In this document: piece after piece, positions 27,462 through 35,108 of the stretch
Numbering within the stretch: the first letter of the stretch is position 1
How the letters are laid out: the number at the start of each line of letters is the position of its first letter
Origin: Planomicrobium sp. YIM 101495
GTDB lineage: Bacteria; Bacillota; Bacilli; Bacillales_A; Planococcaceae
Length of the DNA: 64,000 bases
Direction: 5' to 3'
Assembly: GCF_009707665.1 (NCBI RefSeq)
Contig: NZ_WLZW01000001.1
Location: 1,798,001 to 1,862,000 of the forward strand
Notes under the pieces: model-generated
Database searches by the model: none
The model's input: the letters and a program-made list of their open reading frames with translations, nothing else
What the model was told of the DNA's origin: nothing
Made by a program: the position numbers and the translations under genes

Positions 27462-27994
27462 CTTTCACTCACCCATTTTTCGTTTAAAAGCTCTTGGAAA
27501 CCGGCCAGAATCCGCTCCATCTCCCCGAATGGAAACAGTTTGTTTTCCACTTTCCTCTTTAAATCTTCCAGCGCTCCGACAGCCGAACATTTCAGCTCAG
27601 CAGGATAGCAGTAGCGGATACTGTTTGTCTCGAACTCCTCCCCATCGACTACTTGCCACTGCGCTCCGCGTGCTTTCACAAAGTCGAGGTCAAGATCGAC
27701 GAAGCTGAGGACATCATTAGTTATTCTGGAAGGTATGGCGATATTACAATAATATGAAACAATTTCCCCCTGCTCGATTTCCATTGCGGCTGTAAACCAT
27801 TCGTTCAGCGAGAAATATTCCAGCGACACGTCGTTGAGCGTGAACGTTTTATTTTTACTGAAATGCTTTAATTGCCTTCCCGGCAAACAAAGAACCAGGA
27901 CATACTCTTCTGTTTGTTCGATGACTTCCCCCTGCCACTCGTAATGCGGGATATCGGGGAATTTTAATGCTTTGATTGTGATTAAATTTCCCAT
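27458..27994 (-). CDS. DUF402-domain protein (Ntdp-like)
   Basis: The 178-residue protein has the DUF402 core: PHYEWQGEVIEQTEEY, LEYFSLNEWFTAAMEIEQGEIVSYYCNIA and FVDLDLDFV, whose Asp/Glu residues bind metal in nucleoside di- and triphosphate hydrolases of this family. The start at ATG 27994 (MGNLITIKALKFPD) follows AGCAGG. An N-terminal extension of the frame carries no family sequence. It is the first gene of a two-gene operon with the methyltransferase. Confidence 0.83.
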   Translation of the reverse strand: MGNLITIKALKFPDIPHYEWQGEVIEQTEEYVLVLCLPGRQLKHFSKNKTFTLNDVSLEYFSLNEWFTAAMEIEQGEIVSYYCNIAIPSRITNDVLSFVDLDLDFVKARGAQWQVVDGEEFETNSIRYCYPAELKCSAVGALEDLKRKVENKLFPFGEMERILAGFQELLNEKWVSER

Positions 27995-28293
27995 TTTTCG
28001 CCTGCTCTCTTTTTGTGAATTTTTGCGGTAAGCGAAGTGAAAATGTTCCTCATTGAAATGGCATTGGGGATGAATATACAAGACGCCATACATGACTGGA
28101 TCCAATTGCTTCTCCTTGGCCTCACCTTTTGAAATTCATGTCATTTTTTATCATACCACGGAGGAGCTGCTATCTTTCTTTCTAAACTGAATTTTCCGAA
28201 CGAAAAAATTAAGAAAACCTTCATTTGTTCCCGCACCATTTCTTCACGTATTTCCTGTATTGTTAACGGTAGATGGAACAGGAGGAAGACGAG

Positions 28294-29181
28294 ATGAAAA
28301 AATGGGCATTATTATGCGTGCTCGTGGCAAGCGCAGGACTTTTCTATGCGCTGGATGAACCATTCTCCAGCACCAACACCGAAACGCCGTCAGAAGAGGT
28401 ACAAGAGCTCCAGGAAGCGCCGGAAGAACCCGCTCCCGAACCGGAACGGAAAATCGAGCTGACGGAAGTGGATATCCGACAAGGCAATCTGTTGCTCGTC
28501 AATCAGGACTACCCCGTGCTGCCCGAAAGCATCCGGACCGATGTCATAGATGTATTGCCGCAGAGCGAATGGACGGACGGCTACGCATTGTTGAGCGAAG
28601 ACATCCAGCTATCCGAGGATCTGGTGAAACGCTTTTCTGAAATGGTCGCGGTCGCGAAGCAGGACGGGATCGATAATTTCCTTCTGACGAGCGGTTTCCG
28701 TAGTTTCGAAGAACAGGAAGTCCTGTTTGCAGAAATGGGTGCGGATTATGCTCTCCCACCCGGCTACAGCGAGCATAATCTTGGACTATCACTTGACGTC
28801 AGCTCGACCGAGATGCTGATGGAAGTCGCACCGGAAGGCAGGTGGGTCGCTGATCATGCGTGGGAATTCGGCTTTGTCGTACGCTATCCGGCAGACAAAA
28901 CGGAAATCACCGGCATCCAGTACGAGCCTTGGCATCTGCGCTATGTCGGCCTGCCACACAGCGCCATTATGAAAGAAAAAAATTTTGTGCTGGAAGAGTA
29001 CCTCGCCTATTTGAAGGAGGAACAGGAAATCAGTGCACAAGTGGATGGAGAAATTTATACCGTCACCTACCACCCGGTCAACGGTTCAACGACCGTCACA
29101 CTACCGCCTGAAGGAACATTTGAATTGTCGGGTACTAACGTCGACGGTGTCATCCTGACGCTTTCAGAGTCGGATGAGTAA
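28294..29181 (+). CDS. VanY-type D,D-carboxypeptidase (M15B)
   Basis: The 295-residue exported protein has a membrane or signal helix (residues 2-18), an acidic Pro/Glu linker (about 22-50) and a VanY/LdcB domain. The zinc motif reads SEHNLGLSLDV, with a second His in EPWHLRYVG; SGFRS is the substrate-facing loop. It trims D-Ala from peptidoglycan stem peptides or cleaves LD/DD bonds. ATG 28294 lies eight bases after AGGAGG; an earlier ATG at 28273 precedes that site. The last 55 residues form a small extra domain. A strong terminator follows. Confidence 0.92.
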   Translation: MKKWALLCVLVASAGLFYALDEPFSSTNTETPSEEVQELQEAPEEPAPEPERKIELTEVDIRQGNLLLVNQDYPVLPESIRTDVIDVLPQSEWTDGYALLSEDIQLSEDLVKRFSEMVAVAKQDGIDNFLLTSGFRSFEEQEVLFAEMGADYALPPGYSEHNLGLSLDVSSTEMLMEVAPEGRWVADHAWEFGFVVRYPADKTEITGIQYEPWHLRYVGLPHSAIMKEKNFVLEEYLAYLKEEQEISAQVDGEIYTVTYHPVNGSTTVTLPPEGTFELSGTNVDGVILTLSESDE

Positions 29182-29224
29182 AAAAAGGAACGAAGCAGAC
29201 AACTAACTGCTTCGTTCCTTTTCC
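29181..29224. terminator. Bidirectional terminator
   Basis: A 14-bp stem AAGGAACGAAGCAG/CTGCTTCGTTCCTT is flanked by A and T tracts, serving the convergent carboxypeptidase and MaoC genes. Confidence 0.88.
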
Positions 29225-29235
29225 TATTATGTAAT

Positions 29236-29619
29236 TCAAGAAGCCAAAATGACCCCCGCAAACTCTCCCATCAGCACGTCTTTTTTATGCTGGTTCCGGC
29301 ACCTGAACGACGCGCGAATGGAGATTCGGCCATTTTCCTGATTGTCGTATTGCTCGATTTCCACTTCACAAATGATCGTGTCTTCCGTGAAGACCGGCCG
29401 CAGAAATTCGAAGTTCATCGTACGCGCCAGGACGTTGTTGTCGCCTCCCACTTTGGTTGGCAGCGTCGCAGTCAACAGCCCTTGCACCACTAGCCGCCCC
29501 TGCTCATCAGGAGTCAGATGATGCACCCCTTCGTCACGTGAAACTTTCGTGAACAATTCTACATCCTCTTTCGTGAACGTCCGTTCAAATGAAATAATCT
29601 CGCCAACTTGTAAAGACAT
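29236..29619 (-). CDS. MaoC / FAS1-like dehydratase domain protein
   Basis: The 127-residue single hot-dog domain has the pattern EIISFERTFTKEDVELFTKVSRDEGVHH and VVQGLLTATLPTKVGG, typical of MaoC-like hydratase or dehydratase and related to (R)-specific enoyl-CoA hydratases. The catalytic D...H pair is visible as D-E-G-V-H. The substrate is uncertain. It lies alone, divergent from the decayed dehalogenase-like gene. AAGGAG precedes its ATG. Confidence 0.84.
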   Translation of the reverse strand: MSLQVGEIISFERTFTKEDVELFTKVSRDEGVHHLTPDEQGRLVVQGLLTATLPTKVGGDNNVLARTMNFEFLRPVFTEDTIICEVEIEQYDNQENGRISIRASFRCRNQHKKDVLMGEFAGVILAS

Positions 29620-29837
29620 CGCTGATTCTCCTTATTTGTTTATTGGGCGCTGCTTTCTTGCTTTTGCACTCCACTTCTCCCTCTTATACCATTCTTTATT
29701 ACTTTGCTAATCATTTCGACTTTCAAATTATATACTTCAAAAATTCATCAAAACTAAGTATATCAAATTCTCAGAACACTTTAAGTTTGTTTCAGCTTTT
29801 TAGCGGTACTCCATATTTATAGAGGGAGGAACAAAAA

Positions 29838-30695
29838 TTGATCATGGACGACTTCCAACTAAAAACCATAGACACCGGCACAGTGAAAATCCGTCTGCGC
29901 TATGGTGGCGAAGGCCCGCCACTGCTTCTTTTGCACGGTCACCCGCAGACGCATATGATGTGGCACCTCGTCGCTCCGCTGCTCGCGAAGGACTTCACAG
30001 TGGTCATGCCTGACTTGAGAGGATACGGGGACAGTTCCAAACCACAGACGGACCCTGATCATTTTCCTTACTCAAAACGTGCAATGGCGGAAGACCAAAT
30101 AGCTGTCATGAAAGAGCTTGGCTTCACTCGATTCGCAGTTGCCGGGCACGACAGAGGTGGCCGGTGTGCCTACCGCCTCGCCCTTGATTTCCTTGAAGCC
30201 ATCACAAAACTTGCGGTTCTCGACATCATTCCGACCGGGGAAGCGTTCAGGCGCACGAACAAAGAATTCGCGACGGATTTCTGGCATTGGTTCTTTTTGG
30301 CGCAGCCTTATGATTTTCCTGAAAAGCTGATCGGTGCAAATCCGGATCAGTTTTATTTCCGGGAGACAGAAGCTTGTTTCATCCGGAAGCGTTGGCGGAC
30401 TATTTGCGCTGCATCCGTCTGCCCGGCACCATCCATGCGATGTGCGAGGACTACCGGGCAGGTGTCTCGATCGATTTCGAGCTGGATGAGAAGGATCGTG
30501 GTGTGAAAAAATCGCTTGTCCGGTTCTTGCTTTGTGGAGCAATCAAGGCGAAGTACGAAGTTATACGATGTGCTGGCCGTTTGGCGGGATTGGGCTGATG
30601 AAGTGGAAGGCCGCGGGATAGAATGTGGACATTATTTAGCGGAAGAAGCGCCTGCGGAAACTTATGAAGAGCTGCAGCGGTTTTTCAAAGTTTAA
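29838..30695 (+). pseudogene. Alpha/beta hydrolase of the haloacetate-dehalogenase type, frameshifted
   Basis: The intact first part (PPLLLLHGHPQTHMMWHLVAPLLAKDF, VMPDLRGYGDSSKP, FAVAGHDRGGRCAYRLALDF) carries the nucleophile Asp in GHDRGG. After about 30375 the frame is lost. The rest reads in order through two other frames and back: LFHPEALADYLRC, then IACPVLALWSNQGEV, then LYDVLAVWRDWADEVEGRGIECGHYLAEEAPAETYEEL. Three single-base losses at short T or A runs (near 30378, 30510 and 30553) explain it, with net loss of three bases. It is probably a decayed gene. Short-run sequencing errors are an alternative, but the surrounding genes are intact. Start: TTG 29838 with GGGAGG eight bases upstream. 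Confidence 0.82.
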
Positions 30696-30700
30696 CGACA

Positions 30701-30750
30701 AAAAACAGTTCCCGGAAGCAGCCGAATCCACTGCCGGGAACTGATCTTTT
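30701..30750. terminator. Bidirectional terminator
   Basis: A 10-bp CAGTTCCCGG/CCGGGAACTG stem is flanked by A and T tracts, between convergent genes. Confidence 0.85.
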
Positions 30751-30762
30751 TAAATTTTTGGC

Positions 30763-31074
30763 TCATCCCCACCACATCGCTGTCACGAAAAGGGCAAAAT
30801 AAGAAGACAGTACCGCTCCGATCGAATAGATTACGACAATGACTGCCAGCACTGGCGTGAGTTTTCCGCGCCGCTTGAACAAGCAAAAGAGGAAGTAAGC
30901 ACCCAGCAAGTAAAAAAGAAAGCCCGCAATCGACAAGCCCGTCAAGTAATAGAGCGCATCGATCGCAACGAACTGTTCATTCAAATAATACGCGATTCCC
31001 TGTCCGTTCCAACACAACCAAGTCGCTGCTGCAAAACTCACAAGCAAACCAATAATCAATTTCCTCACACACAT
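30763..31074 (-). CDS. Small membrane protein under the XRE-type palindrome
   Basis: The 103-residue protein (from ATG 31074) has three hydrophobic helices: LIIGLLVSFAAATWLCW, YYLTGLSIAGFLFYLLGAYFLFCL and VLAVIVVIYSIGAVLSSYFALFV. I do not recognise it. The start is uncertain; GTG codons at 31083 and 31068 are also possible. Its promoter region carries the same palindrome as the XRE regulator, so the regulator may control it. It may be a target in a small membrane-stress or toxin-type response, which is speculation. Confidence 0.65.
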   Translation of the reverse strand: MCVRKLIIGLLVSFAAATWLCWNGQGIAYYLNEQFVAIDALYYLTGLSIAGFLFYLLGAYFLFCLFKRRGKLTPVLAVIVVIYSIGAVLSSYFALFVTAMWWG

Positions 31075-31110
31075 TGCCCCCACTCTGATTCCAGTAACAT
31101 CTATTTCTTT

Positions 31111-31128
31111 TAGTGTAATATTACACTA
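31111..31128. promoter_or_regulatory. Palindromic operator candidate, copy 2
   Basis: TAGTGTAATATTACACTA is a perfect 18-bp palindrome, 28 bp upstream of the membrane protein gene. Its core equals the site at 25641-25658. Confidence 0.78.
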
Positions 31129-31156
31129 TAAGAGGTTTTTCAGCAATTCTTTTATT

Positions 31157-31204
31157 TAAAAAAGCAGTTCTTGAAGGTTGGAGACTCCACCTTCAAGAAC
31201 TGCT
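31157..31204 (-). terminator. Strong terminator after the DUF1871 gene
   Basis: A perfect 16-bp AGCAGTTCTTGAAGGT/ACCTTCAAGAACTGCT stem with a T-tract lies on the minus strand. Confidence 0.9.
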
Positions 31205-31222
31205 GATTGTGCACGTCCTATT

Positions 31223-31471
31223 CTATTTTGTCTTGCTCCATATCTCTATTGCTGGCAGCTGACATTTCTCGAGCGTCAAATCTTCACCGAACCATTCGAT
31301 GAACACATTCCGGATTCCTGCCGCCAGCTCATCAGCAGAGGTTGTACGATCCAAAAGCTTTACGATATCCCTTATTTCCGGATCATACTCATCCGGCGGG
31401 CAATCCATCGCCAATAAATCGATGGGATCCCATTTGTCCACGACCTTTTTCACTAAAAGATATTCTCTCAA
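31223..31471 (-). CDS. DUF1871 family protein
   Basis: The 82-residue protein carries VKKVVDKWDPIDLLAMDCPPDEYDPEIRDIVKLLDRTTS, the core of the DUF1871 family. Its function is unknown, and it is small, acidic and soluble. A TTG start at 31471 lies four bases behind AGGAG. It ends in a strong hairpin terminator. Confidence 0.78.
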   Translation of the reverse strand: MREYLLVKKVVDKWDPIDLLAMDCPPDEYDPEIRDIVKLLDRTTSADELAAGIRNVFIEWFGEDLTLEKCQLPAIEIWSKTK

Positions 31472-31514
31472 TTGTCTCCTCGCTTTCGAAATCCGATGCT
31501 TCCTATTTTCACTG

Positions 31515-31910
31515 TCAAGAAACTATCTCATTTCTCGCCGTGAAATACAAGACCACTGCCAAAATTAAAGCACTTACAGGAAAGACGATTAACACCCTTT
31601 CAGCGGCATCGTCCTGCATCGCTTCGGCAGAAAGCACCATCATGAGATGGACGATCACGAATAAAACAGAAAATAATACAGCACCCGCAAAAATGGCATA
31701 CTTACTGGAGCGATCACTCCGCCCGAAGAGCGTGATCAACACAAAAGGCATGGCACATAGCAAAGCCAGCATGCCATATTTCCAATCTGCTAACCCGCCT
31801 TGCAGCATATACGCACCAAAAAATAAATTAAATAAAATGGCAGTTCCATAAATAAGGATAAATGCTCCAATTACGCTTCCCGCCAGCATAGCGGCTTTTG
31901 ATTTCAACAT
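31515..31910 (-). CDS. Membrane protein of unknown function
   Basis: The 131-residue protein (ATG 31910, AAGGGTGG upstream) has four hydrophobic helices: MLAGSVIGAFILIYGTAILFNLFFGAYML, MLALLCAMPFVLITLF, AIFAGAVLFSVLFVIVHLMMVL and VLIVFPVSALILAVVLYF. No family recognised. It follows the anti-sigma stub gene by 35 bp and probably shares its ECF-type promoter, so it may be a target of the sigma factor encoded at 33.1-33.6 kb. Confidence 0.68.
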   Translation of the reverse strand: MLKSKAAMLAGSVIGAFILIYGTAILFNLFFGAYMLQGGLADWKYGMLALLCAMPFVLITLFGRSDRSSKYAIFAGAVLFSVLFVIVHLMMVLSAEAMQDDAAERVLIVFPVSALILAVVLYFTARNEIVS

Positions 31911-31945
31911 TTCTTCCACCCTTCCCTTTCTTCGAACTCAATTGA

Positions 31946-32086
31946 TTAGCGCCGAACGAGACAAAGAACAAACAAGCTTGCCCCCAGTGAAATCAGGATA
32001 TTCTTCAGTAATGCTCTTTGTTTTGCTCGCTTCACGAGTTTATTGAACCGGTCATTGTTCATCGGTACTCCTGCTTCTCTTTGCAT
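31946..32086 (-). CDS. 46-aa stub paralogue of the anti-sigma N-terminus
   Basis: The short protein from ATG 32086 (ribosome site GGGAGG) reads FNKLVKRAKQRALLKNILISLGASLFVL, closely matching FSKLVKKAKRKSLIRNGLISVIVSVILF in the adjacent anti-sigma gene, then stops three residues later. It keeps the cytoplasmic sigma-contacting segment and most of the membrane helix but lacks the whole extracellular domain. An ECF-type promoter-like motif precedes it. It could be a truncated duplicate, or a small membrane-tethered modulator of the sigma factor. Confidence 0.65.
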   Translation of the reverse strand: MQREAGVPMNNDRFNKLVKRAKQRALLKNILISLGASLFVLCLVRR

Positions 32087-32103
32087 TTCCTTCCTCCCTT
32101 CCC

Positions 32104-32137
32104 TATCAAAACGTTCAAGGCTTGAAAAAGTGAACAA
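32104..32137 (-). promoter_or_regulatory. ECF sigma-type promoter, copy 2
   Basis: On the minus strand TTGTTCAC (32137-32130), 16 bp, then CGTTTTGATA (32113-32104) precede the stub gene. The same arrangement precedes the sigma gene itself. Confidence 0.68.
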
Positions 32138-32161
32138 AAAAGGAGCTGAATATTCAGCTCC
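32133..32161 (-). terminator. Terminator after the anti-sigma gene
   Basis: A perfect GGAGCTGAA/TTCAGCTCC hairpin is followed by TTTTTTG on the minus strand. The T-tract runs into the next promoter-like motif. Confidence 0.83.
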
Positions 32162-32170
32162 AATCAATTA

Positions 32171-33112
32171 TCAGTAACGGTCGGTCGTCGCCCCAAGCAC
32201 AGCAGCCCGGATGTTCGGCAGCTCATTGAATTGCTGCAATTGTTCAGGCGTTCCAGTCACTACCGCTCCGATGATTTTCAGATTTTGTACTTCCGGCTCC
32301 AATTGCCCATTATCCGTGATGGCATCATACAAACGATTGGCTTCCTGCTGAAAGTCTCCCTTTTCTTCCCTCAGAGATTCGATCTGCCGGATGAAAAATT
32401 CCACCCGCTGTTCGCGTTCTTCTCCATGAAGAAAGCCATAGACATTGTTTCCAATGATCGGCTGATCTTCCGCACCGTTTTGGCTCAGTGGAGTCGCATC
32501 ATCCACCCAGTACCAGGACAATTGATCACCAAACATTTCCTGTACTTCCGCAATCGTGTAAGCTGTGTCAAAAGAATAGGCCAGCTCTACCAATTTGTTT
32601 TCATCGATTTCATCCAGCAATGACTTGTCATCCGGGATAAATTCGTAATTTCCGTCCGGGTGATAAAATTCAATCACCCGCTCTCCCAGAAAATAAAGCG
32701 GGATTCTCTCGTCCTCGATTTCCCCTTTCCCTGAAATTGAGTGAGAATGAATGGCCCGGGAAGGACCGAAAATGGTAAAAACCTTCTCATGATTTCCCCA
32801 TGGTACCGGCGTATCCGCTAAATATTTATTGATTTCAGTAGTGACTGTAGCCGAGAACGGTGTGTAATTAAATAACGATCCTCCGTATTCAACGTTTGCC
32901 CCGATAATGGATTGCCAGGCATAATCATAATTGCTTTCCTGCTCCATTTTTTTATACATCAGGAAAGTCCCCAACCAAAAAAGGCCAATAAATAGAATTA
33001 CACTGACAATCACGGAAATCAGTCCATTCCTGATCAGCGATTTTCTTTTCGCTTTCTTCACCAGCTTAGAAAAGTCGGCGTCTTTTGAAAACAACTCATT
33101 TTTTTTACTCAT
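32171..33112 (-). CDS. Membrane anti-sigma factor of the ECF sigma
   Basis: The 313-residue protein has an N-terminal cytoplasmic region (FSKLVKKAKRKSLIRNG, residues 14-30), one membrane helix (about 31-52) and a large external domain with the pattern seen in Bacillales anti-sigma C-terminal families. ATG 33112 follows GGAGG and overlaps the sigma stop (8-bp overlap), showing coupling. It should bind and hold the sigma factor at the membrane until an envelope signal releases it. The ligand is unknown. Confidence 0.83.
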   Translation of the reverse strand: MSKKNELFSKDADFSKLVKKAKRKSLIRNGLISVIVSVILFIGLFWLGTFLMYKKMEQESNYDYAWQSIIGANVEYGGSLFNYTPFSATVTTEINKYLADTPVPWGNHEKVFTIFGPSRAIHSHSISGKGEIEDERIPLYFLGERVIEFYHPDGNYEFIPDDKSLLDEIDENKLVELAYSFDTAYTIAEVQEMFGDQLSWYWVDDATPLSQNGAEDQPIIGNNVYGFLHGEEREQRVEFFIRQIESLREEKGDFQQEANRLYDAITDNGQLEPEVQNLKIIGAVVTGTPEQLQQFNELPNIRAAVLGATTDRY

Positions 33113-33608
33113 GCCCCTGCCTCCTGTACTCTTGAACAAATTCCTTGCGCGCACGGTACAAGGTCGTCTTCACCGAATCTTCCTTCATCTCATGCAGCTC
33201 CGCAATTTCTCTTATAGACAGATCCAAACTGTATTTCAAAAGCAGAAATTGCTGGTGTTTCGGCTTCAGCTTTTTTAAAACAGCATCCACCCCTTGTTTT
33301 ACTTCATTCTGCAGTATCGCTTCCTCTGGCGTATGCTCTTCGAATAATTGCCGGAAGTCGAATTTCAAGGAAATCGCCTGCCTCCTCGAACGCTTCCGGT
33401 ACAAATCATAATAGCCATTGACCGCCACTCGGAAAAGCCAGTTTTCCACATTCTTATGACTGATCGAATCGATGTAGAGGATGAATTTATACGCCGTATC
33501 CTGCACGATATCTTCTGCATCTTCTCTGGATGCGCCCATCTTCAGCAAATAAGATTTCACGATCTTCAAGTATTCATATAGCTTTTGGTCCATCAACGAA
33601 TCGCCCAT
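33105..33608 (-). CDS. ECF-family RNA polymerase sigma factor
   Basis: The 167-residue protein has sigma region 2 (YEYLKIVKSYLLKMGASREDAEDIVQDTAYKF, then WLFRVAVNGYYDLYRKRSRR) and region 4 (LKPKHQQFLLLKYSLDLSIREIAELHEMKEDSVKTTLYRARKEF). This fits the SigM/SigY/YlaC-like ECF group of Bacillales. GGAGG lies seven bases before ATG 33608. Its own promoter candidate carries the motif that recurs before the stub gene, suggesting positive autoregulation. Subgroup and stress signal are not readable from sequence. Confidence 0.92.
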   Translation of the reverse strand: MGDSLMDQKLYEYLKIVKSYLLKMGASREDAEDIVQDTAYKFILYIDSISHKNVENWLFRVAVNGYYDLYRKRSRRQAISLKFDFRQLFEEHTPEEAILQNEVKQGVDAVLKKLKPKHQQFLLLKYSLDLSIREIAELHEMKEDSVKTTLYRARKEFVQEYRRQGHE

Positions 33609-33625
33609 TCACCGGCCTCCCCCCT

Positions 33626-33657
33626 TATCAACGTTTCTGCCAAGGAAAAGTGAACAA
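33626..33657 (-). promoter_or_regulatory. ECF sigma-type promoter, copy 1 (autoregulatory)
   Basis: On the minus strand TTGTTCAC (33657-33650), 16 bp, then CGTTGATA (33633-33626) lie 18 bp upstream of the sigma gene start. The spacing equals that of ECF promoters. Confidence 0.7.
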
Positions 33658-33796
33658 GAAGATGTGATTATTTTTTTGAAAAATTCCAGGATCCAATGAT
33701 TTCATTTTATTCTTCCGCCGAGCCGTTTTATAAAAACCTTTTATGATTCATTTAAAAGCTATCTTCATATTACCAATAGCAAAGCTTTCCAGCCGA

Positions 33797-33812
33797 TGTT
33801 TCACGTGAAACA
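33797..33812. promoter_or_regulatory. parS site 2 (ParB/Spo0J binding)
   Basis: A second perfect TGTTTCACGTGAAACA occurs about 15 kb from the first. It is also fused to the U-tract of a minus-strand terminator. The 33609-33983 gap otherwise holds the ECF promoter, this terminator and an imperfect hairpin at 33950-33977. Confidence 0.95.
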
Positions 33813-33841
33813 AAAAACAGGCACCGAATGAACGGCACCTG
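33810..33841 (-). terminator. Minus-strand terminator fused to parS site 2
   Basis: CAGGTGCCG/CGGTGCCTG forms nine pairs including two G-U only in minus-strand RNA, followed by six T and then the parS palindrome. It ends transcripts from the gene at 33984-34862. Confidence 0.8.
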
Positions 33842-33983
33842 AGAGAGGGAAATCAAATCATTCTGTATTTTTCCGACCATTAATAATTATTATTTGGATC
33901 AATCATACGCTTGCTGCAAATAACCGAAGATAAAAAGTGAAATTGAGCACCCGCTGAAGCATCGGCTTTAGCGGGTTTCCCAA

Positions 33984-34862
33984 TTACTGTTGCATGGAGT
34001 CCCCTGAAATTAATTGCATCGTTTCAAAGAACAAGGACGGCTCCCAATTGTCGAAGCTTAACTCCTCGCTCCGTTTTGCCAGATCGCCATAGGCCAACTG
34101 TGTGCGAAGGTCATCAGTCAACGAAAGTTTGACAAATGGACCAGCTGGTGTCAGCCAGTTCAGTTGATCCAGACGATTCTGCAGCGAATGGGCAATCCAT
34201 TCATCTTCCGCTTCTTCCGTTTCGAATAGCGGCTCCTGCGCCGTCATCATCCACGTCTCGCTCTGATGCTTCGGAGGCAGCCAGTAAGCTTTCGCTAACA
34301 CGCCTTCTTCCAATGTGTATTCCGGAATTTCGTGGCGGAGCTCCTTCACCCAGTCCCCGTTGCCTAGCTGCAAGTCACGCGAAACGTAGACATTGCCCTG
34401 CAGGATTTCCCGGTCTGCTTTCGTAAAGACGCCGTAAGGGTTTCTTGTCGGATCCGAGCCGTATACTTCTTCGTCCAGCCTTTTCGCAGGTTCCGGATTC
34501 CACGTCTTGAAGTCGGCTCCGTCCAAGTTTTTGACATTCAACGATAATGCATACGGAATCCATCCGGTATTTGTCACTTCTTCGAAAAGAAGCGTTACGT
34601 CGTTTTCAAGCGTCCGTTCGACCAATGTGTATGTGCCGATCTCCATGCCGAGCACCGACAAGTCATAAACCGTCGTTTGGTCACGGCCTTCTTCCATCGC
34701 CGATTGTTCGCTAAAGCTGATGAACAACGGCTTCTCGACCGCCAAAGTCATTTCTTCATCGGTGTAGACTTCAACTTCGTCTTTCAAAAACATATTGAGT
34801 GTAAAAATGATTAGGACCATGAAAAATACGACCAGTGTTAAAATAACAGACTTTCTAAACAC
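33984..34862 (-). CDS. Membrane-anchored protein of unknown function
   Basis: The 292-residue protein, from GTG 34862 with AGAGGTGG upstream, has one N-terminal membrane helix (SVILTLVVFFMVLIIFTLNMFL) and a large external domain rich in Trp, Asp and Glu. I do not recognise a family. It stands alone, with a minus-strand terminator 140 bp downstream. The external domain resembles no anti-sigma or lipoprotein pattern I know. Confidence 0.65.
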   Translation of the reverse strand: MFRKSVILTLVVFFMVLIIFTLNMFLKDEVEVYTDEEMTLAVEKPLFISFSEQSAMEEGRDQTTVYDLSVLGMEIGTYTLVERTLENDVTLLFEEVTNTGWIPYALSLNVKNLDGADFKTWNPEPAKRLDEEVYGSDPTRNPYGVFTKADREILQGNVYVSRDLQLGNGDWVKELRHEIPEYTLEEGVLAKAYWLPPKHQSETWMMTAQEPLFETEEAEDEWIAHSLQNRLDQLNWLTPAGPFVKLSLTDDLRTQLAYGDLAKRSEELSFDNWEPSLFFETMQLISGDSMQQ

Positions 34863-35075
34863 GTTTGCCACCTCTATTTTTTCTGAGCTTCCGTAAAGAA
34901 ACAGGACTGGATGGTCTTGACCATCGTTGGATCCCGAATTTCCATGTGCTCTTCTCTTTCCAAAATCCATTGCACCACGGCCTCAATTATACCTCTTTCC
35001 GCCCAAGATAAGAGCTTTAAAGTATGAACTCTTAAGCAATATTATGGACTAAAAAGAAATAAAAAATGGATGAAA

Positions 35076-35106
35076 GAAAAAACCAGGAGAACGCTCTCCT
35101 GGTTTT
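35076..35106 (-). terminator. Terminator of the sugar-acid operon
   Basis: An AACCAGGAGA/TCTCCTGGTT stem, flanked by T-tracts on the minus strand, follows the GntP permease gene. Confidence 0.87.
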
Positions 35107-35108
35107 CC

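Noticed and set aside
29530-29545. parS-like TTCGTCACGTGAAACT
   Set aside because: It has four mismatches to the consensus, lacks symmetry and lies inside the MaoC-like coding region.
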